64,000 nt of DNA, taken from Paracoccus aminovorans. GTDB taxonomy: Bacteria; Pseudomonadota; Alphaproteobacteria; Rhodobacterales; Rhodobacteraceae. The notes under the pieces were generated by a model, which did not search any database, was not told the DNA's origin, and saw only the letters and a list, made by a program, of their open reading frames with translations. The position numbers were made by a program, and so were the translations under genes. Positions within the stretch are counted from its first letter, which is position 1; every line of letters begins with the position of its first letter. Of this stretch, positions 52,988 through 60,836 are shown in pieces. The DNA lies in assembly GCF_900005615.1 (NCBI RefSeq), contig NZ_LN832559.1, forward strand, positions 960,837 through 1,024,836, in the 5' to 3' direction.

Positions 52988-54250
52988 ATGCGCAGAGTTG
53001 TCGTCACCGGATTGGGGATGGTCACGCCGCTGGCCTGCGGAGTCGAAGAGACCTGGACCCGGCTGCTGGCCGGAGAATCCGGCGCCGGACCGATCACCCG
53101 CTTCGACACCTCGGGCGTGCAGACGAAATACGCCTGCGAGATTCCCTTTGGCGACGGCACGGACGGCACCTTCAACCCCGACGAGTGGATGGAGCCCAAG
53201 GACCGGCGCAAGGTCGATGATTTCATCCTCTACGGCATGGCGGCCGCGACCCAGGCGGTGCGCGATTCCGGCTGGGAGCCGATGAGCGAGGCCGATTGCG
53301 AGCGCACCGGCGTGCTGATCGGTTCGGGCATCGGCGGGCTGTCGTCCATCGCCGACACCGCCGTGCTGATCAAGGAACGCGGCGCGAAGCGGGTCTCGCC
53401 CTTCTTCATTCCCGGGGCGCTGATCAACCTGGTCTCGGGCCAGGTGTCGATCCGCTTCGGCTTCAAGGGGCCGAACCATGCGGTGGTCACCGCCTGCTCG
53501 ACCGGCGCCCATGCCATCGGCGACGCGGCGCGGCTGATCATGCTGGGCGATGCCGACGTCATGGTCGCGGGCGGCACCGAAAGCCCGATCTGCGAGATCG
53601 GCATCGCCGGCTTCAACGCCTGCAAGGCGCTGTCGACCAAGCGCGAGGCCGACCCCAAGGCCGCCAGCCGCCCCTGGGACGAGGACCGCGACGGCTTCGT
53701 CATGGGCGAGGGCGCCGGCGTCGTCGTGCTCGAGGAATACGAGCACGCCAAGGCCCGCGGCGCCAAGATCTATGCCGAGATCCTGGGCTATGGCATGTCG
53801 GGCGACGCCTATCACATCACCGCCCCCAGCGAGGACGGCGACGGCGGTTTCCGCAGCATGACCAATGCCTTGGCGCGCGCGAACCTGTCGCCGGCCGATA
53901 TAGACTACATCAATGCGCATGGTACCTCGACCATGGCCGACGTGATCGAGCTGGGCGCGGTCGAGCGGCTCTTGGGCGATGCGGCGGGCAATGTGGTGAT
54001 GTCCTCGACCAAGTCGAGCATCGGGCACCTCTTGGGCGCGGCCGGTGCGGTCGAGGCGATCTTCTGCATTCTGGCGCTGCGCGACCAGATCTGCCCGCCG
54101 ACGATCAACCTGGACAACCAGGCGCGCGAATCCGCCATCGACCTGGCTGCCAATGCCGCCGTGCGCCGCAAGGTCGATTACGTGCTGTCGAACAGCTTCG
54201 GCTTCGGCGGCACCAACGCCAGCCTGGTGATGGGGCGGGTCCAGGAATGA
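52988..54250 (+). CDS. fabF: Beta-ketoacyl-ACP synthase II
   Basis: 420 residues from the ATG at 52988 (GGAAGGAG upstream). Thiolase fold with catalytic Cys170 (VTACSTGAHAIGDA) and the two His in NAHGTSTMADV and SIGHLLGAAG, plus the C-terminal NSFGFGGTNAS. It elongates acyl-ACP with malonyl-ACP in fatty-acid synthesis. Its stop overlaps the mltG start (ATGA), a common alphaproteobacterial pairing. Confidence 0.96.
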   Translation: MRRVVVTGLGMVTPLACGVEETWTRLLAGESGAGPITRFDTSGVQTKYACEIPFGDGTDGTFNPDEWMEPKDRRKVDDFILYGMAAATQAVRDSGWEPMSEADCERTGVLIGSGIGGLSSIADTAVLIKERGAKRVSPFFIPGALINLVSGQVSIRFGFKGPNHAVVTACSTGAHAIGDAARLIMLGDADVMVAGGTESPICEIGIAGFNACKALSTKREADPKAASRPWDEDRDGFVMGEGAGVVVLEEYEHAKARGAKIYAEILGYGMSGDAYHITAPSEDGDGGFRSMTNALARANLSPADIDYINAHGTSTMADVIELGAVERLLGDAAGNVVMSSTKSSIGHLLGAAGAVEAIFCILALRDQICPPTINLDNQARESAIDLAANAAVRRKVDYVLSNSFGFGGTNASLVMGRVQE

Positions 54251-55425
54251 TCTGGCGCCACATCGCGTCGAATTTCCTGACGCTGCTGATCGTGATCCTG
54301 ATCGCGGTCGCGGCGGCCATCGCCTGGGCCAAGCATCAATACGTGGCCCCGGGTCCCAGCGCCACCGCCGCCTGCGTGCGGGTGGCGCCGGGCGCCAGCC
54401 TGAGCGCGGTCAGCGAGCAGCTGGCCGATCAGGGCGTGGTCTCGAACGCCTATATCTTTCGGGCGGGCGCGGATTACGCCGGGAAATCGCGCGATCTGAA
54501 ATACGGCTCCTACCTGGTGCCGCCGAAGAGCAGCATGGAGGAGGTGGTGCGGGTCATCACCTCGGGCGGGCCTTCGACCTGCGGCACCGAGGTGATCTAT
54601 CGCATCGGCGTGCGCGAGAATTCGGTGATCCTGCGCGATACCGATGCCGAGACCGGCCAGATGGCCGAGCAGGCGAAATACAACCCCGCCACCGAGCCGG
54701 CGCCCGAACCCATCGCGGCTGCCGAGGCCAAGACCGACGTGCGGCTGCGCATCACCGTCGCCGAGGGGGTGACCAGCTGGCAGGTGGTCGAGGGGCTGAA
54801 GCAGGCCGGGTTCATGGCCGGCACGGTCGCCAAGCCGCCGGCCGAGGGCAGCCTCGCCCCCGACACCTACGACGTGCAGAAAGGCGCCGACCGCGCCGAA
54901 TTGCTGGCCGAAATGGCCCGGCGGCAGGCGGCGAACCTGGCTGCGGCCTGGGAGACGCGCCAGCCGGATCTGCCCTACAAGACGCCGCAAGAGGCGCTGA
55001 TCATGGCCTCGATCATCGAGAAGGAGACCGCGGTCCCCGACGAGCGCCGGCTGGTGGCCAGCGTCTTCGTCAACCGGATGCGGCGGGGGATGCGGCTGGA
55101 GACCGACCCGACGGTGATCTACGGCATCACCAAGGGCGAGGGCGTGTTGGACCGCGGCATCCGCGGCAGCGAACTGCGCCGCCGCACCCCCTATAACACC
55201 TACCAGGTCGACGGCCTGCCGCCAACGCCGATCGCCAACCCCGGCAAGGCTTCCATCGCGGCGGCGATGAACCCCGAGGATGCGGATTACGTATTCTTCG
55301 TCGCCGACGGCTCGGGCGGCCATGCCTTTGCGCGCACGCTCGAAGAGCACACCCAGAACGTGAAGCGCTGGCGGGAAATCGAGAAGCAACGCGGCCAGGC
55401 GATGTCTCCGGTGCAAGGGGACTAA
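54247..55425 (+). CDS. mltG: Endolytic murein transglycosylase MltG (YceG-like)
   Basis: 392 residues from the ATG at 54247. One N-terminal membrane helix (about 9-28), a LysM-like region, then the YceG domain with ALIMASIIEKETAV containing catalytic Glu258, LETDPTVIYGI and SPYNTY-type RTPYNTYQVDGLPPTPIANP. It cleaves nascent glycan strands at the inner membrane. Last housekeeping gene before the GTA cluster. Confidence 0.95.
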   Translation: MIWRHIASNFLTLLIVILIAVAAAIAWAKHQYVAPGPSATAACVRVAPGASLSAVSEQLADQGVVSNAYIFRAGADYAGKSRDLKYGSYLVPPKSSMEEVVRVITSGGPSTCGTEVIYRIGVRENSVILRDTDAETGQMAEQAKYNPATEPAPEPIAAAEAKTDVRLRITVAEGVTSWQVVEGLKQAGFMAGTVAKPPAEGSLAPDTYDVQKGADRAELLAEMARRQAANLAAAWETRQPDLPYKTPQEALIMASIIEKETAVPDERRLVASVFVNRMRRGMRLETDPTVIYGITKGEGVLDRGIRGSELRRRTPYNTYQVDGLPPTPIANPGKASIAAAMNPEDADYVFFVADGSGGHAFARTLEEHTQNVKRWREIEKQRGQAMSPVQGD

Positions 55426-55453
55426 CCGGGCAGCTGCGGGCCCGGGCTTGCGG

Positions 55454-55474
55454 CTTTCCGTTTTTCAAATACCC
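55454..55474 (+). repeat. Dispersed 21-bp element, copy 6
   Basis: CTTTCCGTTTTTCAAATACC followed by C, 28 bp after the mltG stop. CCGGGC and GCCCGG just upstream could pair, making hairpin plus element the mltG terminator. Confidence 0.75.
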
Positions 55475-55609
55475 CGGCGGCAGGATTCGCAGGCGATTCC
55501 GGGGCCGATTGCGCCCTGTTGCGCGCAGCGCACGCCGGGGTGTTGCGCGGCACAATTCACTGATTATGAAAGGAATTTAACGCGAGATTAATCAACCATT
55601 GGTTTTGCG

Positions 55610-55638
55610 TTGACTCAGCGAACGCCCTAAAGTAGAAA
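55610..55638 (+). promoter_or_regulatory. GTA cluster promoter
   Basis: TTGACT (55610-55615), 17 bp, TAGAAA (55633-55638), within an AT-rich stretch that contrasts with its flanks. Predicted start near 55645, about 100 bp before g1. The AT-rich upstream segment 55555-55609 is where activator sites would be expected. The 320-bp gap 55426-55745 holds no gene. Confidence 0.7.
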
Positions 55639-55662
55639 TTATCCATGCTGGGAGAAATGGGC

Positions 55663-55697
55663 AAGCGGCCGGGTCGGTGACCCGAGGCCGCTTTTTT
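55663..55697 (+). terminator. Intrinsic terminator in the GTA leader
   Basis: AAGCGGCC-g-GGTC-ggt-GACC-cga-GGCCGCTT followed by six T: a strong stem and uridine tract lying between the promoter (start about 55645) and g1 (55746). Transcription would stop after roughly 50 nt unless anti-termination occurs. Confidence 0.85.
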
Positions 55698-55745
55698 CAT
55701 GTCTCGCTCGTGCGGACAGGCACACGAGGGCAGGGCGACACACGA

Positions 55746-56108
55746 ATGACGATGAATTTCGATCCGGGGCCGGAGGCTCCGGAAGGGCCTTTCGTGCCCG
55801 GCGCCGGCATGGCGCCTGACATGAGCGTGGTCGAGATCGCGGATGGGCTGTTCTGGTCCTATGCGGCGGATCTGGACCGGCTTCGCCGCAAGATCACGGC
55901 GGGCGAGACCGACGATTTGAAGGAATCCGGCAAGCTGGTGCGCGCCCTGCGGGACGCGACCCAGATGGTGCTGGAGGAAAGGAACAAGGTTGACAAGCTT
56001 CGCAAGGATGCTGCCGGACAGGTCGGTGCAGGCGCACTCGACCTTGTCGCGGCACGAGATGAAATCGGGCGCCGCCTGGCTTGCCTCCGCCGAGCCGGAG
56101 GAAGTTGA
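55746..56108 (+). CDS. GTA small terminase subunit (g1)
   Basis: 120 residues from the ATG at 55746 (second ATG at 55752). Acidic N-terminus, then a helical region with LFWSYAADLDRLRRKI and a coiled coil (MVLEERNKVDKLRKDAA). It matches GTA gp1, the TerS-like DNA-packaging protein, by position and composition. The large terminase start lies inside its 3' end. Confidence 0.82.
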   Translation: MTMNFDPGPEAPEGPFVPGAGMAPDMSVVEIADGLFWSYAADLDRLRRKITAGETDDLKESGKLVRALRDATQMVLEERNKVDKLRKDAAGQVGAGALDLVAARDEIGRRLACLRRAGGS

Positions 56109-57399
56109 CGAATTCCTGGGGGGCCTCAGCGACAATGCCTTGGCCGCCTTGCCCTGGTTGTTCGAGTTCTGGGCGCTGCCGCATCAGCTGCCGCCCGAGG
56201 GCGACTGGAAGACCTGGGTCATCATGGGCGGGCGCGGCGCGGGCAAGACCCGGGCCGGGTCCGAATGGGTGCGCGCGCAGGTCGAGGGGCCGACGCCGGA
56301 CGCGCCGGGCCTGGCGCATCGCGTGGCGCTGGTGTCCGAGACCTTCGATCAGGCGCGGGACGTGATGGTCTTTGGCGAGTCGGGCATTCTGGCCTGCTCG
56401 CCCCCCGACCGGCGCCCGGTCTGGGAGGCCGGGCGGCGCCGGCTGCTCTGGCCGAATGGCGCGACCGCGCAGGTCTATTCGGCGCATGAGCCCGAGGCGT
56501 TGCGCGGGCCTCAGTTCGACGCGGCCTGGGTCGACGAGTTGGCGAAGTGGAAGAAGGCCGATGACAGCTGGGACATGCTGCAATTCGCGCTGCGGCTCGG
56601 GCAGCATCCGCAGCAGGTCGTCACCACCACGCCGAAGAACGTCGGGGTGCTGAAGCGGATTCTGGGCAATGCCTCGACAGTCACGACCTATGCGCCGACC
56701 GATGCGAACCGCGCCTATCTGGCCGAGAGCTTCCTGGCCGAGGTCGAGGCGCGCTATGCCGGCACGCGGCTGGGCCGGCAGGAGCTGGAAGGCCTGCTGC
56801 TGGAGGATGTCGAGGGGGCGCTGTGGACCACCGGAATGGTCGAGCGCTGTCGGGTCGAGGCTTGCCCGAAGCTGTCGCGCATCGTGGTCGCGGTCGATCC
56901 GGCGGTGACCTCGGGCGCGGCTTCGGACGAATGCGGCATCGTCGTGGCGGGCGTGGTCAGCGAGGGGCCGGTCACCGACTGGCGGGCCTATGTGCTGGAG
57001 GACGCCTCGATCCGGGGCGGGCCGGTGGACTGGGCGCGGGCCGTCATCGCAGCGATGCAGCGCCACGGTGCCGAGCGGCTGGTGGCCGAGGTCAACCAGG
57101 GCGGCGACCTGGTCGAGAGCGTGATCCGCCAGGTCGATCCGCTGGTGCCGTTCCGGGCCTTGCGGGCCGGGCGCGGAAAGGGCTTGCGGGCCGAGCCGGT
57201 CGCGGCGCTTTACGAGCAGGGCCGGGTGCATCACCTGCGGGGCCTGGGCGCGCTGGAGGACCAGATGTGCCGCATGAGCGTCGCGGGCTATGAGGGCAAG
57301 GGCTCGCCCGACCGGCTGGATGCCCTGGTCTGGGCGATCCACGAGCTGGTGATCGAGCCGGGAGCGGCCTGGCGGCGGCCGGCGGTGCGGGGCCTTTAG
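56059..57399 (+). CDS. GTA large terminase (g2)
   Basis: 446 residues if started at the ATG 56059; other in-frame starts are the ATG at 56008 and TTG at 55990, all inside g1. The chosen start gives the short N-terminus usual for GTA gp2. ATPase domain: Walker A GGRGAGKT (57-64) and Walker B AAWVDE (Glu160). Nuclease domain begins IVVAVDPAVTSG. It packages host DNA into GTA particles. Confidence 0.92.
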   Translation: MKSGAAWLASAEPEEVDEFLGGLSDNALAALPWLFEFWALPHQLPPEGDWKTWVIMGGRGAGKTRAGSEWVRAQVEGPTPDAPGLAHRVALVSETFDQARDVMVFGESGILACSPPDRRPVWEAGRRRLLWPNGATAQVYSAHEPEALRGPQFDAAWVDELAKWKKADDSWDMLQFALRLGQHPQQVVTTTPKNVGVLKRILGNASTVTTYAPTDANRAYLAESFLAEVEARYAGTRLGRQELEGLLLEDVEGALWTTGMVERCRVEACPKLSRIVVAVDPAVTSGAASDECGIVVAGVVSEGPVTDWRAYVLEDASIRGGPVDWARAVIAAMQRHGAERLVAEVNQGGDLVESVIRQVDPLVPFRALRAGRGKGLRAEPVAALYEQGRVHHLRGLGALEDQMCRMSVAGYEGKGSPDRLDALVWAIHELVIEPGAAWRRPAVRGL

Positions 57400-57413
57400 G
57401 GGGCTCTGCCCCC

Positions 57414-57450
57414 ACGTTTCGGTGGCCCCTCGATGGGGCCGCCGAAACGT
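57414..57450. repeat. Long near-perfect hairpin after g2
   Basis: ACGTTTCGG-t-GGCCCC, 5-nt loop, GGGGCC-g-CCGAAACGT: 16 paired positions including one T-G. No T-run directly follows; instead CCCCCGGGG and a dispersed element do. It is symmetric enough to act on either strand. Confidence 0.8.
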
Positions 57451-57457
57451 TCCCCCG

Positions 57458-57478
57458 GGGTATTTGGCAAACGGAAAG
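57458..57478 (-). repeat. Dispersed 21-bp element, copy 7 (inside the GTA cluster)
   Basis: Plus-strand GGGTATTTGGCAAACGGAAA followed by G. Same family as the copies in ordinary intergenic regions, here between g2 and g3. Confidence 0.75.
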
Positions 57479-57524
57479 AAGGGCCTTGCGGGGCCCGCGG
57501 AGGGTCGCGGTTGCGGCCCTTTTT
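57479..57524 (+). terminator. Terminator-like structure between g2 and g3
   Basis: Outer stem AAGGGCC/GGCCCTT (57479-57485 with 57515-57521) enclosing an inner CCGCG/CGCGG stem, followed by TTTTTC. It precedes the portal gene by 23 bp. Confidence 0.6.
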
Positions 57525-57547
57525 CATTGGACATTCAGGAGGGACCG

Positions 57548-58732
57548 ATGGCATTTCCCTGGTTCGGGCGAGCGGCTGCGCCCGCTGTCGAGGTCGAGAG
57601 AAAGGCCAGCGCCGCGGGCAAGGTGGTGGCGCTGGCGGCAGGCTCGGGGCGGGTGGTCTGGTCGCCGCGCGACACGGTCAGCCTGACCCATGCCGGTTTT
57701 GTCGGCAATCCGGTCGGGTTCCGTGCCGTGCGGCTGATCGCCGAGGCCGCCGCCGCCGTGCCGCTGGTCTGCCAGGACCGCGAGCGGCGCTATGACATGC
57801 ATCCGGTCCTGGACCTGTTGCGGCGGCCCAATGCCGGGCAGGGCCGGGCCGAGCTGTTCGAGGCGCTGTTCGGGCAGGTCCTGCTGAGCGGCAACGGCTA
57901 TCTGGAGGCCGTGGGCGAGGGCGCCAAGGGGCTGCCGGCCGAGCTGCATGTGCTGCGCTCGGACCGGATGGCGGTGGTGCCGGGCGAGGATGGCTGGCCC
58001 TCGGCCTATGAATATGCGGTGGGCGGGCGCAAGTACCGTTTCGACATGGCGGGCAGTCCGGATCCGATCTGCCATATCCGCAGCTTCCATCCGCTGGACG
58101 ATCATTACGGCTTGTCGCCGATGCAGGCGGCGGCGGTGGCGGTGGATGTGCACAACAGCGCGTCGGGCTGGTCGAAGGCGCTGCTGGACAACGCGGCGCG
58201 GCCGAGCGGGGCCATCGTATACAAGGGGGCGGATGGGCAGGGCAGCCTGTCGCCCGACCAGTATGACCGGCTGGTGACCGAGATGGAGATGCACCACCAG
58301 GGCGCGCGGAACGCCGGGCGGCCGATGCTGCTGGAGGGCGGGCTCGACTGGAAGCCGATGGGGTTCTCGCCCAGCGACATGGAGTTTCACGAGACGAAGC
58401 TGGCGGCGGCGCGGGAGATTGCGCAGGCCTTTGGCGTGCCGCCGATGCTGATCGGCATTCCGGGCGAGGCGACCTATGCCAATTACGCCGAGGCGCATCG
58501 GGCGTTTTACCGGCTGACCGTGCTGCCTCTGGTGGCGCGGGTGGCGAGTGCGGTGGCCTGGTGGTTGTCCGAGCATCTGGGCGCCGAGATCGATCTGCGG
58601 GCCGATCCGGACCAGGTTCCGGCCCTGGCCGAGGAGCGCGACAGCCATTGGCGGCGGATCGATGCGGCGAGTTTCCTGACCGAGGCCGAGAAGCGCGCCG
58701 CCTTGGGGCTGCCGCCGCTGGCGGAGGGCTGA
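57548..58732 (+). CDS. GTA portal protein (g3)
   Basis: 394 residues from the ATG at 57548 (AGGAGGG 6-8 nt before). HK97-type portal: VGFRAVRLIAEAAAAVPLV, a GNGYLEAVGEG strand, HIRSFHPLDDHYGLSPMQAA, and IAQAFGVPPMLIGIPGEATYANYAEAHRAFYRLT in two pieces. It forms the dodecameric DNA gate of the capsid. The preceding 148-bp gap carries hairpins unlike the otherwise tightly packed cluster. Confidence 0.95.
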   Translation: MAFPWFGRAAAPAVEVERKASAAGKVVALAAGSGRVVWSPRDTVSLTHAGFVGNPVGFRAVRLIAEAAAAVPLVCQDRERRYDMHPVLDLLRRPNAGQGRAELFEALFGQVLLSGNGYLEAVGEGAKGLPAELHVLRSDRMAVVPGEDGWPSAYEYAVGGRKYRFDMAGSPDPICHIRSFHPLDDHYGLSPMQAAAVAVDVHNSASGWSKALLDNAARPSGAIVYKGADGQGSLSPDQYDRLVTEMEMHHQGARNAGRPMLLEGGLDWKPMGFSPSDMEFHETKLAAAREIAQAFGVPPMLIGIPGEATYANYAEAHRAFYRLTVLPLVARVASAVAWWLSEHLGAEIDLRADPDQVPALAEERDSHWRRIDAASFLTEAEKRAALGLPPLAEG

Positions 58733-58733
58733 G

Positions 58734-58967
58734 ATGGAGGGCTCGCGCTTCGTCAAGGAGCCCTTCGACTGGCACGACCAGCGCTTCGACACGCAGGAGC
58801 GGATCATGGCGCTGCAATTCGGCCAGGTCGAGCGGCGGCTGGAGCGGATCGAGGGGCTGATCGAGGGGCTGGAGCGGCGGCTGTGGATGACGGTCTATGG
58901 CGTCGTCGCCGTGATCCTGACCCAGGCGGTGCAGTCGATCCTGAGTTTTACGCCGAAAGGAGGCTGA
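58734..58967 (+). CDS. GTA gp3.5-like small protein
   Basis: 77 residues, one base after the portal stop. An acidic/aromatic start, a charged coiled coil (QVERRLERIEGLIEGLERRL) and a C-terminal membrane helix (WMTVYGVVAVILTQAVQSIL). It occupies the position of RcGTA orfg3.5, whose role is unclear; the coiled coil plus helix is holin- or anchor-like, an inference only. Confidence 0.78.
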   Translation: MEGSRFVKEPFDWHDQRFDTQERIMALQFGQVERRLERIEGLIEGLERRLWMTVYGVVAVILTQAVQSILSFTPKGG

Positions 58968-58968
58968 C

Positions 58969-59508
58969 ATGGATTCAAAGGATTACGGGCTGGAGCTGAA
59001 ATATGCGGCCGGCGCGGCGCTGGTGTCGGACGGCACGCAGCTTGAGGGCTATGCGAGCCTGTTCGGCCTGACCGACCAGGGCGGCGACATTGTCGTCAGG
59101 GGCGCCTATGCCACCAGTCTGAAGCGGCTGCAGGCGCGCGGCGACAAGGTGCGGATGCTGTGGCAGCACGATCCCGCCCGGCCTATCGGCGTCTGGGACG
59201 AGATCCGCGAGGACGACAAGGGGTTGTGGGTCAAGGGGCGGCTTCTGCCCGAGGTGGCGCAGGCCCGCGAGGCGGCGGCGCTGATCGAGGCGGGTGCCAT
59301 CGACGGGCTGTCGATCGGCTATCGCACCGTCGCGGCCGAGCGCGACGGCAAGGGCCGGCGGATGCTTTCCGAGGTCGAGCTGTGGGAGGTGTCGCTGGTC
59401 ACCTTCCCGATGCTGGCCGAGGCCAAGGTCGGGCGTAAGGCCGATGCGGGGCTGAACGAGATGGCGGCGGCCTTTCGGGCCGCGACCAAGGCGCTGCGCG
59501 CCGAGTGA
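58969..59508 (+). CDS. GTA HK97-family prohead protease (g4)
   Basis: 179 residues. Family motifs GYASLFGLTDQGGD, MLWQHDPARPIGVW with catalytic His67, and GLSIGYRT with catalytic Ser115 are intact. It removes the capsid protein's N-terminal scaffold domain during head maturation. It follows g3.5 immediately and precedes the capsid gene by 22 bp. Confidence 0.93.
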   Translation: MDSKDYGLELKYAAGAALVSDGTQLEGYASLFGLTDQGGDIVVRGAYATSLKRLQARGDKVRMLWQHDPARPIGVWDEIREDDKGLWVKGRLLPEVAQAREAAALIEAGAIDGLSIGYRTVAAERDGKGRRMLSEVELWEVSLVTFPMLAEAKVGRKADAGLNEMAAAFRAATKALRAE

Positions 59509-59530
59509 GTTTCACCAAACGGAGGGGACG

Positions 59531-60697
59531 ATGACCGAGGTGAAAGCCGCGGCCGGGGCGGACATGCCCGGCGACCTGGGGGCCGAGATACTGGGGTTCG
59601 TGAACGAACTCAAGGTTTTCCGCACCGACATTCAGAAACGACTGGAAGCACAGGAACAACGCATGACCATGCTGGACCGCAAGACCCTTTCCCGCGCCCG
59701 CGCCCCTCTGTCGGCCGAGGCCGATCAGGGCGCGCCGCATCAGAAGGCCTTCGACGCCTATATCCGCCATGGCGACGACGGTGCGCTGCGCGGCCTGCCG
59801 CTGGAAGGCAAGGCGATGACCTCGACCTCGGACGGCGGCTTCCTGGCGGCGCCGACGGTGGCCTTGCAGGTGCAGGACGCGCTGAACGTCACCGCCTCGT
59901 TGCGCCGGGTGGCCAATGTCGTGGCCGTCGAGTCCGCCACCTTCGAGATGCTGGTCGACATGGGAGACATCGCCAGCGGCTGGGCGACCGAGACCGGCGC
60001 GCAGGCCGAGACCGGCACCTCGACCGTGCAGCGCGTGGTGATCCCGGTGCATGAGCTGTCGGCCATGCCCAAGGCCAGCCAGCGCCTGCTGGACGACGCG
60101 GCCTTCGACGTGGAAAGCTGGCTGGCCGGCCGCATCGCCGAGAAATTCGCCCGCGCCGAGGCCACGGCATTCATCAGCGGCGACGGCGTCAATAAGCCCA
60201 AGGGTTTCCTGACCCATGCCAAGGCCGCCAATGCCAGCGCGACCAATGTGCAGATCGGCACCATTCCTTCGGGTGGCGACGGCGATTTCGCGGCGACCAA
60301 CCCGGCCAATGCGCTGATCGATCTGGTCTATGCGCTGGGTGCGCAATACCGCGCCAATGCGAGCTTCGTGATGAACTCGAAAACCGCCGCCGCCGTGCGC
60401 AAGATGCGCGATACCGACGGCCGCTTCCTGTGGGCCGACAGCCTGGCGATGGGCCAGCCGCCGCAACTGCTGGGCTATCCGGTGCTGCTGTGCGAGGACA
60501 TGCCGGATATCGCGCGCGGGTCGTTCTCGATCGCCTTCGGTGACTTCCGCTCGGCCTATACCATCGTTGAGCGTCCGGATCTGCGGGTGCTGCGCGATCC
60601 CTTCTCGGCCAAGCCGCATGTGCTGTTCTATGCCACCAAGCGTGTCGGCGGGGGCGTGACCGATGCCCGCGCCATCAAGCTGATGGTCTTCGGCTGA
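59531..60697 (+). CDS. GTA major capsid protein (g5)
   Basis: 388 residues, HK97 fold. The N-terminal ~100 residues form the coiled-coil delta domain (ELKVFRTDIQKRLEAQEQRM) cleaved by the protease. The mature part begins around the Ala/Gly-rich STSDGGFLAAPTV and contains VIPVHELSAMPKASQRLLDD and the C-terminal FYATKRVGGGVTDARAIKLM. Builds the capsid shell. A very strong terminator-like hairpin follows. Confidence 0.95.
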   Translation: MTEVKAAAGADMPGDLGAEILGFVNELKVFRTDIQKRLEAQEQRMTMLDRKTLSRARAPLSAEADQGAPHQKAFDAYIRHGDDGALRGLPLEGKAMTSTSDGGFLAAPTVALQVQDALNVTASLRRVANVVAVESATFEMLVDMGDIASGWATETGAQAETGTSTVQRVVIPVHELSAMPKASQRLLDDAAFDVESWLAGRIAEKFARAEATAFISGDGVNKPKGFLTHAKAANASATNVQIGTIPSGGDGDFAATNPANALIDLVYALGAQYRANASFVMNSKTAAAVRKMRDTDGRFLWADSLAMGQPPQLLGYPVLLCEDMPDIARGSFSIAFGDFRSAYTIVERPDLRVLRDPFSAKPHVLFYATKRVGGGVTDARAIKLMVFG

Positions 60698-60711
60698 TCC
60701 AAGGCCGAAGC

Positions 60712-60793
60712 GGGGGCCGCGCGGGCGATGCCCGACGAACCGGCCAAGCAACTGTCCGCACGCGCGACGGCGGGCATGCGCGGCCCCCTTTTT
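60712..60793 (+). terminator. Strong terminator-like hairpin between g5 and g6
   Basis: Perfect 11-bp stem GGGGGCCGCGC (60712-60722) / GCGCGGCCCCC (60778-60788), extended inward by ATGCCCG/CGGGCAT and followed by TTTTT (60789-60793). Outer CCAAGG/CCTTGG can also pair. It begins 14 bp after the capsid stop. Confidence 0.82.
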
Positions 60794-60836
60794 CCGCCCT
60801 TGGGATGCAGGTTCCGTGCGAACGGGAGAGATGAAG

